A stretch of 64,000 bases of DNA from Hofstenia miamia. Lineage: Eukaryota > Xenacoelomorpha > Acoela. A program made the position numbers and the translations under genes. How positions within the stretch are numbered: position 1 is the stretch's first letter; each line of letters starts with the position of its first letter. The notes under the pieces are model-generated. The model was given only the letters and a program-made list of their open reading frames with translations. It had not been told where the DNA came from and did not search any database. Shown here piece by piece: positions 63,431 to 64,000 of this stretch. The DNA is taken from contig SCFE01000016.1 in assembly GCA_004352715.1 (NCBI GenBank), positions 2,085,315 through 2,149,314 of the forward strand, written 5' to 3'.

Positions 63431-64000
63431 ATGTATTTTAATTATGCTTTGGTCACATGATATGCGAATTTAACAGATATGCTTAAGATCGACCGTCTTT
63501 AATCAATGTGTATAAGGTGGATAACTACTGAGAATTGAAAAAAACTCCCAAATGTCTTCAACTCCATGTAAATTATTTGCTATTTATGAATAAATTAGTA
63601 AATAATAAATATTACAACAAATATTTTCAACTTCATTTCATTGTATTCTCTGAATTATAGAAACATGTGTTCTCAAGATCTAATGTTATTTCGAGTTAAA
63701 AAACTTGAAGCCAAAAACCGATTTATTTTATTTTAACTTGCATTTCTTAGTTTAAATTTGTAGTTCTATTATTATGGTAATAGAGCATTTATCATTTGTA
63801 TTATTATTATTATTACTCAAACATTGCCAATATTTTCTGCAAAACTTGTAGTCAAGCAATTTATATTATTCTACATACTTTAAATTTATAATGTGCAAGA
63901 AATCACTACATCTCACTAAGAAATACACAAGATTTTTGACCTTTTGAATATACTTTCTCCATTGTTATAGTTTGCACTTATTGTTTTCGAACTCTGTGGA
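63431..64000. other. Noncoding AT-rich end of window
   Basis: Short (ATT) run near 63,798-63,816; nothing else recognised. Confidence 0.5.

Overview
The window is AT-rich animal (metazoan invertebrate) nuclear DNA. Host genes are broken by introns: exons of a BIR-domain inhibitor-of-apoptosis (IAP) protein and a rhodopsin-family GPCR are visible with GT/AG borders. Everything else is mobile DNA: Tc1, mariner and hAT transposons, several LINE clades, Penelope-like elements, and virus-like Polinton/Maverick-type DNA. I cannot name the species. The mix of CR1-like, L1/Tx1-like and R4-like LINEs, Penelope elements and Polintons is found in many invertebrates. Many N gaps and single-N joins, several flanked by repeated sequence, show that the assembly is uncertain at repeats.

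Layout. 1-5.5 kb: the end of an unknown protein, then LINE and Tc1 debris and a pair of related ~350-bp repeats. 5.6-9.5 kb: three exons of an IAP gene with BIR modules; one intron holds a ~1-kb foldback element. 9.8-17.3 kb: an L1/Tx1-like LINE, two exon-like segments, and a 313-bp inverted repeat bracketing a CR1-like LINE. 17.27-23.33 kb: Polinton-like element A, with long terminal inverted repeats (TIRs) and decayed minor-capsid-like genes. 23.3-26.6 kb: LINE fragments in opposing orientations. 26.7-29.2 kb: two Penelope-like elements in a row with hammerhead-like motifs. 29.3-31 kb: a two-exon GPCR with an apparent frameshift. 31.4-35.6 kb: two LINEs.

36.3-49.0 kb is the most interesting part: Polinton-like element/region B. 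Its genes are nearly all on the minus strand. They are a small orphan ORF, a basic orphan protein, a CxxC-containing orphan protein, two tandem minor-capsid (penton)-like proteins, a major-capsid-like protein of the F54H12.2 family, a short pX-like protein in two broken copies, and a frameshifted DDE integrase of the F54H12.3 type. A nearly intact hAT transposon sits inside. The start of an inverted second penton-like copy runs into a 1-kb gap. Elements A and B share TIR sequence, a small orphan ORF ending at a splice-donor-like site, a leader-like segment, and CRE-type palindromes near the ends. No DNA polymerase, packaging ATPase or protease gene is visible.

50-64 kb: another Penelope 3' fragment, a mariner relic, degraded LINEs, a large R4-like LINE with a tRNA-like internal promoter at its 5' end, a hAT relic, an L2/CR1-like LINE tail, a gene-poor stretch (59-61.4 kb) and a last decayed LINE. 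The capsid-like proteins and integrase would work together in a virus-like transposon; the host genes show no functional link to it.
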